Program-made: the position numbers and the translations under genes | DNA from: a virus | Strand: one strand, 5' to 3' | IMG/VR virus record: IMGVR_UViG_3300047557_000706 | Location: 1-32,116 of that record | Length of the DNA stretch: 32,116 nucleotides | The notes under the pieces: generated by a model | What the model was told of the DNA's origin: nothing | What the model saw: the letters and a program-made list of their open reading frames with translations, nothing else | The model's database searches: none | In this document: positions 31,452 to 32,116 of the stretch, piece by piece | Layout: each line of letters starts with the position of its first letter | Numbering within the stretch: position 1 is the first letter of the stretch

Positions 31452-31477
31452 GCACGTTCAACGACAGGAGAGAAGCG

Positions 31478-31852
31478 ATGACACAACCCGAAGCCCTGCG
31501 GCTGGCTGATGCGCTGCAGCAGCAAACAGTGTGGGAGGGTCATTACGGCCCGAGCTACTTGCGCGACTTGTTGCCAGAAGCCGCCGCCGAACTGCGCCGC
31601 TTGCACGCGGAGAATGAAGCACTGCGCGAAGCCAACGAGGCTTTCGGCAAGCGGCAAGAATGGTGGAACGAGCGGATGGTTGCCCTTGAGCAGCAGCGCG
31701 ATGCGCTGCTGGAGGCGTTGAAAAGCACGGGGCTGTTTTTGCACCACTGCTGGTGCGATGTGCAGATGAACGACTACTCGTTCGAGAAGCTGAATCAGCA
31801 GATGCAGATCGTTGACGCCGCCATCGCCAAAGCAGAAGGAGAGGAAGCATGA
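31478..31852 (+). CDS. accessory coiled-coil protein of unknown function
   Basis: A 124-residue helical protein beginning MTQPEALRLADALQQQTVWE, with LPEAAAELRRLHAENEALRE and EQQRDALLEALKSTGLF in the middle, and ending MQIVDAAIAKAEGEEA. I recognise the start and the coiled-coil pattern (AAAELRRLHAEN) from accessory genes in phages and prophages of Burkholderiales; function unknown. AGGAGA seven bases upstream is a strong ribosome binding site. It is the first gene right of the divergent promoters, and its stop overlaps the next start (ATGA). Confidence 0.75.
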   Translation: MTQPEALRLADALQQQTVWEGHYGPSYLRDLLPEAAAELRRLHAENEALREANEAFGKRQEWWNERMVALEQQRDALLEALKSTGLFLHHCWCDVQMNDYSFEKLNQQMQIVDAAIAKAEGEEA

Positions 31853-32116
31853 CCACCCTACGCGAAGCCGCCCAGCAGGCGCTGGATGCGTTGGAGAAAG
31901 CCGTTGTTGCCTTCGGTCCTGGGTTGACGTTGCAGCAAAACGCCATCACAGCCCTCCGCTCCGCCCTGGCGCAGCAGGCCGAGGGAGGGTGCAATTTGCC
32001 ACCCCCCTTGCAAGTCCCATCCGAAGTCGCAGCAACCCTGACCACAACAGACATCGCATGGCTGGAGACGCGCCGCCTGACGAAGCTCTGGCAAGAACTC
32101 GGCCAGATGCGGTGGG
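31849..32116 (+). CDS. accessory protein, cut off by window end
   Basis: An open frame starting ATG 31849 and running 89 codons to the window end without a stop. It reads TTLREAAQQALDALEKAVVA, then NAITALRSALAQQAEGG, a pattern common in accessory proteins of Burkholderiales phages, followed by a Pro/Thr-rich stretch and DIAWLETRRLTKLWQELG. It overlaps the preceding gene (ATGA) and so belongs to the same rightward operon. The function is unknown and the C-terminus is missing. Confidence 0.7.
   Translation, partial: MTTLREAAQQALDALEKAVVAFGPGLTLQQNAITALRSALAQQAEGGCNLPPPLQVPSEVAATLTTTDIAWLETRRLTKLWQELGQMRW

Overview
This window looks like most of a lytic, P22-like (podovirus-type) tailed bacteriophage genome. 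The DNA is GC-rich and tightly packed. Stop and start codons of neighbouring genes repeatedly overlap (ATGA, TGATG, GTGA) or are one base apart (TGACATG). The small accessory proteins at the right-hand end and next to the lysis genes resemble ones I associate with phages of Burkholderiales/Comamonadaceae, so that kind of host is inferred, not shown. I see no integrase, CI-like repressor, tRNA, IS element or CRISPR array.

Rightward late operon (about 194-23691). The order of the head and tail genes follows phage P22: small terminase, large terminase, portal, scaffold, coat, gp4-like and gp10-like tail factors, a candidate tail needle, a gene in the gp14 position, three ejection proteins in the gp7/gp20/gp16 positions, and a tailspike with a P22-type head-binding N-terminus. 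Some pieces are not in P22: an HExxH protein between the terminase genes, a structural protein after the coat bounded by two hairpins, and a fibre block (8767-12489) inserted between gp4 and gp10. The fibre block holds a 915-residue repeat fibre and a 150-residue protein with the same N-terminal domain. The late operon ends in a lysis cassette: a coiled-coil/membrane protein, a 3TM-type holin and an M15 peptidase endolysin.

Leftward operon (31416 down to 23688). It starts with a ribbon-helix-helix regulator, then an Ala/Pro-rich protein, a PD-(D/E)XK nuclease with a Cas4/AddB-like cysteine set (DUF2800), a DUF2815 single-strand-binding protein, a family B DNA polymerase, a DUF3310 protein, a VRR-NUC nuclease, an SNF2-type helicase, an HTH protein and small accessory genes. 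It ends with a zinc-ribbon protein coupled to a 21-residue membrane peptide whose stop codon overlaps the endolysin stop codon. This is a replication/recombination module without a recognisable primase or replicative helicase.

Divergent control region (31417-31477). Facing promoters share one inverted repeat, probably the operator of the ribbon-helix-helix protein. Rightward from it lie two accessory genes, the second cut off by the window end.

The most unusual features are a 59-bp integron attC-like element at 24389-24447 next to a small accessory gene, an S74 self-cleaving chaperone domain on an ejection protein while the fibre that would usually carry one lacks it, and the divergent switch.
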